NCBI GenBank assembly: GCA_959347315.1
Contig: OY365817.1
Span: 4,756,643-4,820,642 of the forward strand
DNA from: Bimastos eiseni
Taxonomy: Eukaryota; Annelida; Clitellata; Crassiclitellata; Lumbricidae
Reading direction: 5' to 3'
Length of the DNA stretch: 64,000 nt
The position numbers and the translations under genes were made by a program. A model generated the notes under the pieces. It saw only the letters and a program-made list of their open reading frames with translations, was not told the origin of the DNA and made no database searches. Below, piece by piece: positions 12,961 through 25,050 of this stretch; within the stretch, counting starts at the first letter, position 1; every line of letters starts with the position of its first letter.

Positions 12961-15900
12961 GGTAGATTGAATAGCCTTCTATGACTTTCCGTCGAGGTCA
13001 CTATAATGACCGTGTTAATCACCCTCCACCGAGACGAAATCGCTCGGCTACAGCAGGGGGCGTACACGATCCGCATGGCCGAGACTTGGCCGTGCAATCA
13101 CATGGCCTAGGCAACTTGCAAACCAAATGCCTCCTAAGCACACAGATTCCTTGTCAAAGCCGACGAAAATGTCCGGTACGCAACCTGGCACTTGAGAACT
13201 CCAAGATGTTGCAAGTTACTGAACAAATTCTGCAAATAGATGAAAACATTCGTCAAAATGACGCAGAGGTCGATAATCAACCAAAATGGCCGATCAATTG
13301 CGTGTATATGTATACAATATATATTGTTATATGTATATTATGTGTTATTTTTCATGTATTACCTCTGTCGCTTTACCCACATTGTATTACACTTATAACG
13401 CAGATACACCTACCTGTGTAATTGGTCCAGGCAAAACTGATACAAGGAGTGCCACTGAAGCAGCAAAAACGCCGAATACTACGACTGCAATCCACAAAGT
13501 TCAAGATAGATTATATCTTAATATAAATGCTACAAAACTGTTTTAAGCAGTAAAGTCAGGTACGTATACACACATGTATAAAACATGCATGAACACATTT
13601 TAGCTGGGATTCATGTAAACGCTCACACTATAACACGCGTGGTGAGGTAATTAGTGTCTATAACTGGTTTATTTGTTTAGGTATTGCAAATGACCAATTC
13701 AGCTTTCATACTAGTGTGGATATCCGGTAAATTTTATGGACTGATATGTTTCCGAAATGGTTTATTGTTGTTATAAGAATAAGATCCAACTGTCTCTGCA
13801 AAATAATTTCATATCACTTAAGTGTTTATGCTTTAACTTCGGTTGATAACGCAATAAGGGTCGATGAACATAAAAATATTGCAGAAAATAAATGTTTATT
13901 TGGAACAGCAATACTTTTAAGAAAACATACCTAGCATCCGGTTGACAAAGGCTTTCCTGGATTCAGGTAGGTGAGTGAATATTCCTTTAAGAACATCCTC
14001 CCAGCAGTTTGCTGCTGAACCGCTTAGAGAAGATGACACAGAACTAAGCATTCACAACACCCACCCCTTTAAAAAATTCTATATCTTTACCTGAGTGGAC
14101 CACTCTATAGATGGAAACGCTTAGAATTCGGTAAAAGAGGGCAGATTTATTTACTTCAGGTCATCATAATGAAAAATTAAAATAAAAAATATTCAGGTAG
14201 TAAAATTCTATACAGGGATTGCACATTTTATAACCACAGTTAAATATCAAGTACACAGAACTAATTTGATCGATTTTTGCTTACTTGTTTTCTGAGTACT
14301 TTATCAAAAACTAGCATTCTGGGTTTATAAGTGTTTTCTCCCACATTTTATTCTCCTCGTTTCATTTATCATTAAGCTGTTCGGCCATAAGTCAATCCCA
14401 AACTGTTTGTATTTTCTCTTAATCGGTCTATGTTTTTGCACCTCACTGCCAACATAAACAGCGCTATAACACTACAAACCCCTTATCACTTGTTGAGTGG
14501 CAACGTCGCTAGGATCTTCAAGTTGCTGATAGAGAGGTTTAGTGAAGCATGACAGTGAGGAATAAATTCATTGAAAAGAACAGTAGATAATCTAATTGGG
14601 AGATGGTTTCTCAGCCAAAACTAATCGAGCAGTGTAACGTTGATGTGGTGACGATAATAATTTTGTTGTTTTTATGACTTCTCTGAATGGAATACGTGTA
14701 AGTGCTCGCATGGTTTCGTCGGCGCCTAATATATAAATATGTAGCATATGCTGTATTGTCGTCTTACCTTAAGGCACCTCCGTAGAGCGTTGCAAGAAAC
14801 AAGCCAGCGAAACCAGGAGCATTTTCATTTAGGGTCATCACAAAATGAGGAAGTAACTGCAAACATATTGAAAATTCAATTGAAGGAAACCTGTCTAAGA
14901 CTTAGCAATGACAATTTTCTGGTACAATATATCCAGGATATTTGAAACGTGTGTGCAGTTCGTCATTGGGAGCGCATGCACGATACTCATGAAGTAACTG
15001 ATGATGACATCTGCTTCGGCTGATATGGCCAAAGCAGTTGGCACTTCAGCAGTCAGTTCCTGAGACATTCGCGTTTCACAGAACGAGAACCGCCGGTGGT
15101 CCTTGTGTACCATAAAATGAATTACCGATAGAAGAATTCGATAGTCCTAAAACAATAACGACTACATTCGCAGAAAACAAAATCGTATAGTAAAAGTTTT
15201 CATTGGCAAAACTAGTGCCGTGTGGACCTTGTTGAGATGTAAGCAACACTAGAGCGATTGCAATGCGCCGATAGCCAGCAGTGATTGAACTATTCTAATC
15301 ACTAAAAACACATGTCCCGTCAATTCAATATACTTGCGACGTATTGCTATCACCTGTTTTTCTTACAGCGATGGAAATTTGATGGTCGAGAACAAGATGA
15401 AAAGCGTGACCTCAAATACCATGGCGGCAGAACTGCGACGCAGTTTGACATAGAAGCAGCAAAATGAATATAAAAGAATTATTAGCATAATTCGAGCACT
15501 TTCAAAGACGCTGATTTCTTGGTTCCAAACTGATCTAGACAAGTGTGATTTTAAACAATCAATGCTCAATATTTATATATGCTGTGTGATAAATATAATT
15601 ACCTGATTTTCGTTAAATATTTCTTTATTTGCCAAAGGATCGCATTGTATTTGAGAATAGTAGCCGACAACAGCCAAACCAGTAAATCCCGTCAGGTATA
15701 GCAATAGGAGAACTCCAGGTATAGTAAGCAGAATAGTTCTATAAGAAATAACTGCAGTCATGTAGAGATGCACAAAGTTACATATCTAATCATCAATCAA
15801 ATACACTTATTATCATAGCGCATTTCAATCACCTCACAGCACAGCTACACATCTCTCCCTTGTTACCATCGAAACTGATAAAATATAGACTGCTATTTAA

Positions 15901-16534
15901 TTCAGCTGGCAAATGAAAGCTGCACTTGGTGAAGTGCTACATATCATCATTATGATCGTCGTCATCGTCGTCGTCATTTATTGCTTACATACTATATGTG
16001 CATACATGTTGCATCTATGCATATACTGCTAAGAACATATTGATATGTGTACCTAAGCAGAGAAGATGTGTATGCATCTGTGTTTGCATGCATTCATACG
16101 ATTCAGAATATTATTATTCAAAGTTTATGGACATCAAGTCTCTTAAACCTACGAAAGTCTAGCCTAACAGTGATGACAGTACTTACAGTCTGGCCTTAGT
16201 GAGGCTTTCTGTTGCCGAGAAGCGTTGAACGGCAGCTTGAGACAGACCGTAGCAAGAAATCCACGCAAAGGAATTACCAATTATGAGCCCCCAGAACGGA
16301 TGACGCACCGTCGGATCGAGACTCCAGCTGCAAGGTAATAATAATATAATTTCCTATTTTCTAATAATCAATTCAAGACATCATTGCAGGTCATAATATA
16401 ACAGATGCAAATGATATACTTCGTGCTCTTCTTTTCAGATGGCTATAAAGTTCCAGATTACCATCTTATTGCCAAAACAGATTGGATGATGTTTTTTCAT
16501 TGACCATGTTACCCGATTATTATTGGTGTGAAAT

Positions 16535-17560
16535 TCGCATGTTAAGTCTTCATCCAATCTTCCGACCAACACACTCCTTGCGCCCCTACAAATATTCGGA
16601 CGTGCGTCATCTTCCACCAGTGAGGACCTACTCTTCGGCATCGTTCCCGCGGTCCACTGCAGTGGCGCGTCAACCTATAGGCCCACTAGGCCCCACCCCC
16701 AAATTTCAGGGGGCCCCCAAATCATGAAAACATTAAATACAAACTAACGTCTCAGGCGTCAACAAATGAATGAAAACATTTCATACAAAATAACATCTCA
16801 GTGGGCCATCACATGAATGAAAACATTAAATGAATAAATGACATCTCAGATAACCCCCCAAATGAATGAAAACATTAAATACAATATGATTTCCCAGAGG
16901 CTCCCAAATGAATGAAAACATTAATTACAAAATAACACCTCAAAATGAATAAAAACTTTTCATACAAAATAACATGTCTCACGTCTGAAATATTTTAAAT
17001 ATTATCATTTATATTCTCTATTTTTGCAATTAAGTATTCACATGACATTGCGGTAATTCATAATAATTGCTTTGTTAATGTGACTATCAATAAGCTCGAT
17101 TAGCTGTCTAGGTAAGAGCGAAGACTGCGTGTCATGGGTTTCTTCGCCACCAGAAGTTGGCTTACTGTTAAATCAAGTGAAATTTTAAGATAAAGTTGCA
17201 TATTTCGATATTTGATGTGATGGCGTAATGTCAGATATCTCAGACTCCCTCCCCTTCGATACAAATCGTCACAGATGTATGACACCTCCAATGGGTGCGT
17301 GATGTCATTTATAGACGGGCCCCTCAGACTCTGTGTATAAATTTGGAGGGCCCCAAAAATGTTTTCGCCTAGGGCCCCGTTTTCCGTAAACGCGCCTCTG
17401 GTCGACAGTCGTCGTCGCTCTGCCCTATCAACGCAACTTGGCCCAGAGACTCTGAACATTCATGCTATCTGTCAGCTGTCGACGGTAAACGGTTGGTTCC
17501 ACGTTTATTAATCGATTGCCTTTTTCCACGCTTGTGCGTGGGACCACCAATAGTGACTCG
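16535..17560 (-). repeat. Dispersed repeat R, split by a hAT element
   Basis: A minus-oriented copy of repeat R (16535-16659 and 17401-17560) in intron 6 of copy 1. It is interrupted by the hAT-like element at 16660-17400. The uninterrupted counterpart in copy 2 is at 44440-44680, which gives an empty site for comparison. Confidence 0.75.
16660..17400. mobile_element. hAT-like non-autonomous element with empty site in paralogue
   Basis: The ends are imperfect inverted repeats, CAGTGGCGCGT on the left and CAGAGGCGCGT (complement) on the right. They are followed by similar GGCCC-rich inner segments. The flanking 8-mers are GTCCACTG (16652-16659) and GTCGACAG (17401-17408), a diverged 8-bp target duplication typical of hAT elements. 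Copy 2 has the uninterrupted site GTCGACAG at 44535-44542. The interior (about 16722-16975) holds some six degenerate 40-50 bp tandem units built on AATGAATGAAAACATT. No transposase is present. Confidence 0.85.
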
Positions 17561-18110
17561 TCCAGCGACTGTGCACTGTTCTGCAAATTGATGTGTTGTA
17601 GGCCTATTTCATGTTAATGCTATTTAATATTATCAAGGTCAGCGCATCTGCTCTGAGTTTATCTTGCAGGAACGCTATAAAAAAAGACTCGATTACGTAT
17701 TATCCTAAGCTTAAGATAAGGAAATGCTGCTTTAAAAGCATAGATTTTTCTAAATTTTTATTAAGAATAACTCCAATTATATACCCTTAAAGAAGGTACA
17801 AATATAAATGTGTCTTAATGAAAGAAGACAAGTTAAGTCTAATAATTATAGAACTATAATCGTAGACGAACTGACAAAAACAGACTTACTCGACCAATTT
17901 CAAACGCCCTTCGTCATCAACGTATTTTACGGCGTTGCCGATTCCTCCAGCTACAATTATACCCTACACAGAAAAATTGTCTTTAGATTCACTTTTCAAT
18001 AGAATCTGGGCAATATAAAACTTTCTATGTTATCAGAACAATTATGACCATTAGTTATGTAAGCTACGTTGGTCAACTGACTGCAATAAACTCATCCTAA
18101 GAAGGTCTAC

Positions 18111-18350
18111 CTTGGCTAACTCCTCACCATCCAGCAATCACGCTCTACCCGATTACCTCGTCCGTCCTCTAGTCACAAGCAACTACTCGCCTCAAGTTCA
18201 CGAACCCATTCACATCACACACTGCACCTCGACTGTGAAATGAACTTCTCCAAGAATTCCCGATATATTTCCAGCACTTGCGCCAATGCCGTAAGTCCGT
18301 CACCCATCTACGGTTAGCTTTAGAATAGCGTTTAGACATTTGCAAGTTTT
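18111..18350 (+). repeat. Unclassified segment shared by introns 5 of copies 1 and 2
   Basis: Similar to 45266-45530 in copy 2 (shared CTCACCA, CACGCTCTACCCGATTA and TAGCGCTTAGACATT-like words), but clearly diverged. Its composition resembles the 3' end of a CR1-like LINE such as that at 24500-24990. Its presence in both copies implies an insertion that predates the duplication. Confidence 0.45.
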
Positions 18351-18749
18351 AATTACGAGGCAAACATTTTTTATAACTATTGGTCACCAGTAACGAATTG
18401 GATTAAATCAACAAGACATTTCCACATAACTTAGGAGGCACAGATTTGATTAGCAATGATGATAAATGTCTTTATCAAAATATACCTTGATGGATACTGC
18501 AACCATTCCTCCGACCATTGTAAGAAACAGGAAGACATCTGTCCATATCACCGCTCGCATTCCACCCTTGATAACGAAATACAAATGCTATGTCATAGTT
18601 ATAGTTCATTAACTTATCCAATCCAGTGTAGTCTACATAAGGATGATTGCCTAATATTTTGAAAAAGCAAAAATCATCAATAGGCCTACAAATGCAGTTT
18701 AAAAAGGATTTGCAGAATGAGATAAGGGGGAATGATGTATCGCAGCCTT

Positions 18750-18800
18750 TATATATATATATAATTATATATATATATAATTATATATATATATATATAT
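18750..18800. repeat. AT microsatellite
   Basis: A run of alternating AT/TA dinucleotides broken by two AATT steps, in intron 4 of copy 1. It is absent at the same point in copy 2. Confidence 0.95.
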
Positions 18801-20637
18801 GCAAACGGTCATTAGCGTCGCCTCGAGAGGGCAAGCTGCAGCTGTCCTCCATCACTGCCCATGCTAGATCTTGGAATTCATGCAAATCCGACGAGTTTTT
18901 ATATTTAGGTGCCCTACATGGGTTTTAATTTCACATTTCACATTGAAGATCTTGCTCCCTTCTTCCAGAGTTCGTATTTTGCCCCCAAAGACATCACTGT
19001 TGGCCTACTCTTAAGGTGATGAATGGAGCTTTAAAAATGTTTACAGATAGAATATTGATAAGTTTTATGTCCATGAGGTGGTGACCTATTCCCATCAGTC
19101 CTACAGCCGCGTGATCAACAGCTAAGCCCTCGCCATATACACCGACTATTTTGCATGCAGTCCTACACACAAATTCCTTTGAAAACTGTAACTTTCATTG
19201 GCCACTCGCAGACTTAAACATATCCATCTTCAAGTTTGAACATATTCGACCTGTCATGGTTCAACAATTTGAAAAAAAAATTTTGCAACACGATCTATGC
19301 ACTTAGTTAAAATTTGTATAATGCAAAAAATGAAATTCAAAGTTGTTTATCAAGCCAGGTAATTCGGCTAATTTGAGAAACAACTTTGCAATTTAAGGAC
19401 TACCTTACAATAAAATTATCATTCTATCTTAGTTGTGATGAAAGTTCTGGATAAAAGACCATAGGCCTACGTACAGCGGAAACTATTTGTCCGAGAAAAT
19501 GCATCTAAAGTTGGACAACTACAATTATAAATTCTTCCGTTTAGTCATCGGCTGCGTGTACATAATCTTGTACGACTGCGTTTAACTTTTCCATATCTGA
19601 CTTCCTTGAATTGAGAAGATTCGCGAAATATTGATTTGATCGTGTTCTTGTTGACGACGTCTAAAGAAGGAGGCTAATCGAAATTAATAAGGTCGCCGCT
19701 CAGGCCAATTTAGTGCAACAGCAATGCGCGTTGTCTCAACCTAAATTGGTGACGTACCCGATAGCTCCCAATCTAGACCTCATCAGATGATGGCGACCTG
19801 GTTTAGTTTATTCGTTTAAGCCAGGCGATTGGCTTAGTTTGAATAGGCACCAATTTTATATCGACACCATTGGCTAGACAAGAAACACGAAGGTCGGCAT
19901 TGCTAAAATTAGAATGAATGCAATAAGGCGTAATTTGGGTGCGTTTGCTCGAAAATTCATCACAAAATGGGGAAAAAGTAAGATTTTTGTATCGCCAGCC
20001 TCCCAATGTTTTCATCGGCAGCTAAGAAGAATTTTGTGAAGTTTGGGAGCAATCGGTCAAAGGTTTTTGTACAACATAGTTACATACACTTTTCTTCTCT
20101 ATTTGAATCCAGAGTTTTCGCACAACCACAATTTTATTTTTTGGTAATTGAAAAAAGTGCGTAAAAAGCACTGATTATTGTTATTATTAATTTTTTTATT
20201 TTTATCATATCATTTTAAAAAATTATTATTATAATCATTATGATTATTATAATAATATTATTATTTTTCGCCTAGGTAACACGGATCTCTCACGGACTTC
20301 AACGTTATTTTCAAACACCGATTTGTCTGGCATGGGTAGGCTAAGTTCGTCAAGGCATAGTTGGTAAAAGTACCCATAATCATTACCAGTATGTCACATT
20401 CTAATGACCAACAATCAATCTTGAATATTAAGCGAAGGACTCGCTCATGGTTCCTGCATAGGGAAGGCTGAACCGGTAGGGCCTACTCTTGCGTGTTACA
20501 AGGTGATCGATTCAATCAATCGGCCACCGCATCTTTTGATAACCCCTAATTCATACACGTTCATGAAATGCTTTCTTACTCACTTATTATAAATATTTAA
20601 ATCCATAAGAAATCGTGTAAACTGAAAGCCAACCAAC

Positions 20638-20681
20638 CAGATTCAAAAAGATGCATACATCGAGACTCCCATGTAGATTAT
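20638..20681 (-). pseudogene. Exon 3 of transporter copy 1 with 8-bp deletion
   Basis: The acceptor (TTTCAG before ATAATC) and donor (CTG then GTTGG) are intact and identical to copy 2. The exon is 44 bp against 52 bp in copy 2 (49539-49590). The translation matches for IIYMGVSMYA, then loses the PSAA segment and reaches a TGA three codons later. The deletion is not at a long homopolymer, so a simple base-calling slip is less likely. Confidence 0.85.
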
Positions 20682-20831
20682 CTGAAACGACAGGAATTGG
20701 CAAGGAACAAATTGGAAATTTATGAGCAAAATAAACGGAACATTCTGTTCAAGAGTCGCTTCAAGCCACGGTATGATTACAAGTGTGGAACGAACTAATG
20801 ATAACAACTTAATTCAGAAATCGATTTTGGT

Positions 20832-21418
20832 TCTACGTCTTTTGATCACCAGTCAGTTGATCCCGTCAATTGATCCCCCGTCAATTGGTCCCCTAGCCAT
20901 TTGATGCCTTCGTCAATTTATCCACTGCCTACTGAACCCAGCCTAATTGATACAGCATTCATGTTCCACTTGCGACGTTCTCCATTTATTAAAAGAACGA
21001 TGTAAAAGAGCTCTAAATGTTAAAATGATAAAAATGGCCTATTTGAAAGTCGAATATGATTAGTTTATCAGCATAAAGTCCTAAGCATAAGCGACTATGC
21101 ATGAGATAAATGTGCCATTGCTCTGAGATAGGCCTATAAAAGAATCGCCGAACGGTCGTAAGCGGCTACAGCACGGAGTGATAAGAAGCCTGGCATTAAT
21201 TTGTTATTTTGTAATGTTATTTTGCAAATCTGTAAAATCTATCTTTTGTTTGCTAACAGTAGGCTATCAGCTACAAGTCTGTGACGCGCAGCCTAGAGAT
21301 GTGAAGGGATCAATTGACGAGGAGTTCAATTGACGAGGAGTTCAATTGACTAGGGGACCAATTGACGGGGGATCAACTGACCTGGATCAATTGACAGAGG
21401 ATCACCTGACGCATTACC
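20832..21418. mobile_element. Foldback element with CAATTG-rich arms
   Basis: Left arm (about 20843-20945) repeats TCAATTGATCCC-like words in one sense. Right arm (about 21300-21412) repeats their reverse complements. Longer matches such as CCCCCGTCAATTGGTCCCCT occur in both arms. The element sits in intron 2 of copy 1. Copy 2 lacks it: its matching sequence runs straight through near 49755-49775. A TCGATTTT / ACGATTTT pair at the two borders looks like a target duplication. Confidence 0.75.
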
Positions 21419-22149
21419 ACGATTTTAATTGTCGGCGGTCATGCAAAGCGTCCATTACGTCATACATCTGGATGGATGGAGAGTAGATCCCATCTATCAG
21501 CTGTCGACGGGGAAATCGTCCGAATAATAATAAATTATCAAATTTAATTGATGGGTCCACTTTAATAAACGCCGCCAACTTGGTTGAACAATGACTAATC
21601 AACCTTATGGGGTACAGGAACCGAACTCACTTCCTCTGCTCCGCACGCCAGTGTTTTATTCAGTAATGGATAACGCACTGGCGTGCAGAGTTGACCAATT
21701 ATAAAGGACACTCTGATGTAGCCTATCACAGTGTTCCCTGTTTACCTATATAGAACACATGGATCAACATATTCAGACTCTTCTTCATTGCAATCTTCTT
21801 GCTTTCTCTGGCAAACGCATTTCTCCCCATTCCTAACCGTAGCTTTGCATTTTTCGCTAAGCATTCACAGACAACAGAATGTGACGCCATATTTAACATA
21901 AAAATGGCAATGAAGGATATAGGACAATTTTTAAGCCAGCTCTAAATAAATTCTTGTCCAATCTTAAAATATTGATGTATTTACCGCTTGTAAGATTCCC
22001 ATAAGACTGGCACAAAGTCTCATCGCGTTCGAACCAAATCGCATTGAGAAATACTGAAAGATGTAATTCAAAACCTACATGTATGTACACACATTTAGAG
22101 GCATTTGGAGTCCATTAGTAGCTGATACGCAGGCTAGACATAATAAGAC

Positions 22150-22280
22150 TAAAAGCAGCTGATTGGATGCTCAGAGTCTCTGGGCTAAGTTGCGTCGATA
22201 TGGTAGAGCGACAAATGGTGACACTGGTAAAGATTACGCACGTCAGAGGTATTCATCGAGGTACGAGCAATGCAGTGAAA
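22150..22280 (+). repeat. Dispersed repeat R, partial, in intron 1 of copy 1
   Basis: Contains GATGCTCAGAGTCTCTGGGC and GTTGCGTCGATATGGTAGAG, the core of repeat R in plus orientation. Another partial copy in minus orientation lies at 21425-21520 on the other side of exon 2. The homologous copies in the second gene are at 50395-50535 and 49800-49890. Confidence 0.7.
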
Positions 22281-22886
22281 CATGTCCTAAACTGCATTAG
22301 TTTATGTCTTCAGAAAACAGATATTTAGGCTTTGTAAATCTCTCAATCAATGAAAACCCTCTTAACTAATTAATTCAAATCTCCACATGAACTGGAAGAA
22401 GGTCTTTGTACCTGACTCTCAGTGTTTGGTGGCGAGTGGGAATAGGTGGCTAAACACTTCGAGGGGCATATTTTGTGAATAACCTACATTGGCAAACGAA
22501 TCAACAGAAAATCAGATGATATATTTACACAGCGTGTAACTACTGACCTCATATACGCTGACTAACTTCAGAGGATAGAGCCACGGAATGACTATTCTCT
22601 CGACAATAATTAAAGCAACAATGAAGCCAAATCCACCGAAGATGGCCTGTTGAGGGCCGTAGCTGTACATCTCTGCGGTCATTCCAAGCACCAAGATGGC
22701 TGACAGAAAGGAGACGACCAACGAAATGGTTTTGGGAAGGACTTGAAGACGTCGGTTAGCCATTAGGAATTCCGCTGTCGTCTTCTGTCTGCCGCCGGTC
22801 AGTGAATGATACAGACCAATGGCCAGCGAGATGACCAGAAAACCGGCCAGAATCAAGTAGTCCGGCCACTTCAAGGACGATTGCAT

Positions 22887-23790
22887 CTTGATTTAAATAT
22901 CAGAGAGACAAATTATCAACTTATTGATTTTGTCTATAATAATTATAGCATAAAGTCATTTCACAGCTTAATGAATTATTACTGCAGATAAATATGACCT
23001 GTTGAGGGTCACAATCAGTCACAATGTCATCAATGATGTCGAAAGTCATAGACGCACTTCAGGTAATTTAATAAACCCTGAACCTGTGCAATTTAAATGA
23101 ATTCAGTGGATTGGGAATTCATGTGACACCTGCCGACTAGGATTACATTGCGAGAAGATAAATTTAAGGGCAGAGGTTCAATAAATAATCGTAACCGTAG
23201 TCAGTTATATGAGTGTACAAGTAGGCTTACTTTCATCAGCACCTGTTCATAGATTCTCACCTTTACTTTATTTAGATGATTATGCATAAGCTTACCCTAA
23301 CGAATTTCCTAAGAAATCTATTCAGGCAGCATCGAGTAAAAGTTCATCTGGAAAACAGATGATTTTAAAAATAGATGCTATGGCGAAATACTTTACAGAA
23401 ATACTTTGATCACTGTAACCCACAATTTGTAGCCAAGTCTACGTTGTCGGCTAATTTTCAATTGAGCGGAAATTGAGCCAAGGATTAACAAATACGTTTC
23501 TGTATCTACGTATTCTGCTTTTTGATGTCAGATATTATGGTGACACCAAATTCAACAAGCAGCGCAGCAACACGGGGCTAGTGTAGTCTATAAATTTACA
23601 CCAATTTAATAATGAGCGCAAAGTCTGCATGTAAGTTCGTTGTAATTTATGCAGTGTAACGAATCAAATGGAAAACTGATAGGCTTTTATCAGTAGCAAA
23701 TGCAAAGAGGCGTGAACCAATGACAGATACAATATAGCTAAAGTTTTAGAAGGTATGGGGAAAAGGTTTCTTTTTATGAGAAAGTCGTCG
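22887..23790 (-). promoter_or_regulatory. 5' flank of transporter copy 1
   Basis: Sequence upstream of the exon 1 start codon, paralogous to 51392-52440 upstream of copy 2. Shared blocks include GACACCTGCCGACTAGGATTACAT and GATTCTCACC, with many differences. It presumably includes the promoter and 5' UTR. I see no clear TATA box, and no 5' non-coding exon could be identified. Confidence 0.4.
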
Positions 23791-23859
23791 CTTTAATTGA
23801 AATTACAACCAAAAGCGTTAAGCTTGAGAATAAAGCACTGGAAAAAGTGACGTGGCTTG

Positions 23860-24050
23860 TTTACCTGGGAGGCCTTATAACCGAGGACAGAGGATACCAG
23901 AAGAAGAATTGATCTGGCGTGGACAGTGTTTGGGAGATTAAGCAAACTATGGAGATCAATAAAGATAACAAAACTAACCAAAATGAAATTGTACGGCACA
24001 CTTGCCATCCCCCGGTGCTGCTGTATGGAGCGGAGTGCTGTAGGGTGACC
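23860..24050 (+). pseudogene. LINE fragment, RT C-terminal region
   Basis: Plus-strand translation, with frameshifts, contains YLGGLITED, then DLAWTVFGRLSKLWRS and KLTKMKLYGTLAIP, then VLLYGAECC. That order is characteristic of the segment after the reverse-transcriptase palm in a common invertebrate LINE type. It is truncated at both ends and shifted at least twice. Confidence 0.75.
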
Positions 24051-24499
24051 ACATTTCTCTTCTGCCATTACGGGACACCACATTTTCTCCAGTAAAAATC
24101 AAATTCAATTGGGAGCTAGGTTAATTGGAATGAGCGTTATAATTGCGCAATGACCCAGCTTAAATTCATTTCAAGATTTGTTAAAACTAAAAAGCATCTA
24201 TTTGAAGTTTCTTTATTATAAACTCCAATTTCAAGAAGGCAAATGTCACATAATCACGTAAGATAATCATTTTGAAAATTAGAGCCTTGTAATTGTAGAG
24301 TACAGCACTACGGCGATGATCCAAATAGGACCTAGACCTTGAATCCACTGTGACACACTTCATGCGAGTGCAACTTAGACCCTAGCAAAAGCTTACTAGT
24401 CGAAGCTACTGATAGAATGCCCGGGAAGCATCATGTCACTCATATCCTAATATTACTGTATTGGCTAAAACTTATTGAATTCACAACCAAGTCCTATCA

Positions 24500-24990
24500 C
24501 CAATCTGTAACTCCCTACTGCAAGTTCAAATGTGCTCGTGAACTCTCTGCCATCCATCCAACTCGTTCTACCCGTTCATCCTCCTGTCTCAGTCTTTCTC
24601 GATCCCCGGAAACTTCTCATCTAAAATAAGTTCTCCAATCGAGGTATATCCCACACTACACCACGTCTCTGAAGCGCACGACGACCTTCCTCTCGCATCT
24701 CTTCGGTTCCTCTAAGGCATTGTTAATCAGTGACCGTTAGGCCTCTCTGACCCAGGTTCTTCTATCATCCCTCAAACTTTCCACTCAGAACTGAAATCTT
24801 ACCTCTTCAAGAATTTCTACCCTGCCTCATTCGGTCTTCCACCTTTCAATTCTAAACGACTTCCACCTTAGCAGCTGCCATGCCTCCTCTCACCCTCAGG
24901 CAGCCAGCCTCGGACCTCGTTCGGACAACCCTTTTGGACGACCCCTCGGTCTTGACGCGGCGCTTGGTAATTAACAGTGAACTGCGCTTG
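24500..24990 (+). mobile_element. CR1-like LINE 3' end fragment
   Basis: Plus strand. Near 24780 a segment reads TFHSELKSYLFKNF, the usual tail of a CR1-like ORF2, in frame-broken context. It is followed by about 200 bp of 3' untranslated-like sequence ending in a GATTATGATTACGATTAG tail at about 25050. No intact frame. Confidence 0.6.
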
Positions 24991-25050
24991 GCATCGACTG
25001 GCACTTAAGAAATTTGGAGTTCACGATTATGATTACGATTAGACATAAAC

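Larger units (their letters stand above)
8253..22886 (-). pseudogene. SLC5 sodium/solute symporter, copy 1 (disrupted)
   Basis: First of three tandem SLC5A8/A12/A6-like symporter genes. Exons by splice sites and phase: 1 22548-22886; 2 21985-22074; 3 20638-20681; 5 18486-18566; 6 17890-17963; 7 16187-16327; 8 15603-15738; 9 14768-14856; 10 13931-14043; 11 13414-13484; 12 12207-12293; 13 11708-11911; 14 11088-11196; 15 8253-8422. Exon 1 starts with an AAGATGC context and covers TM1-2 with GGRQKTTAEF and SFLSAILVLGMTAE. Exon 5 carries IWTDVF. Exons 9-10 carry the SSVSSS sodium-site region. Two lesions set it apart from copy 2: exon 3 is 44 bp instead of 52 (8-bp deletion, immediate stop), and no counterpart of exon 4 is found between 18566 and 20638. 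The other exons are open. If exon 3 were skipped, exon 2 would join exon 5 in frame (567 codons) but lose about 40 membrane residues. Probably a pseudogene; a shortened product is not excluded. Confidence 0.8.
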
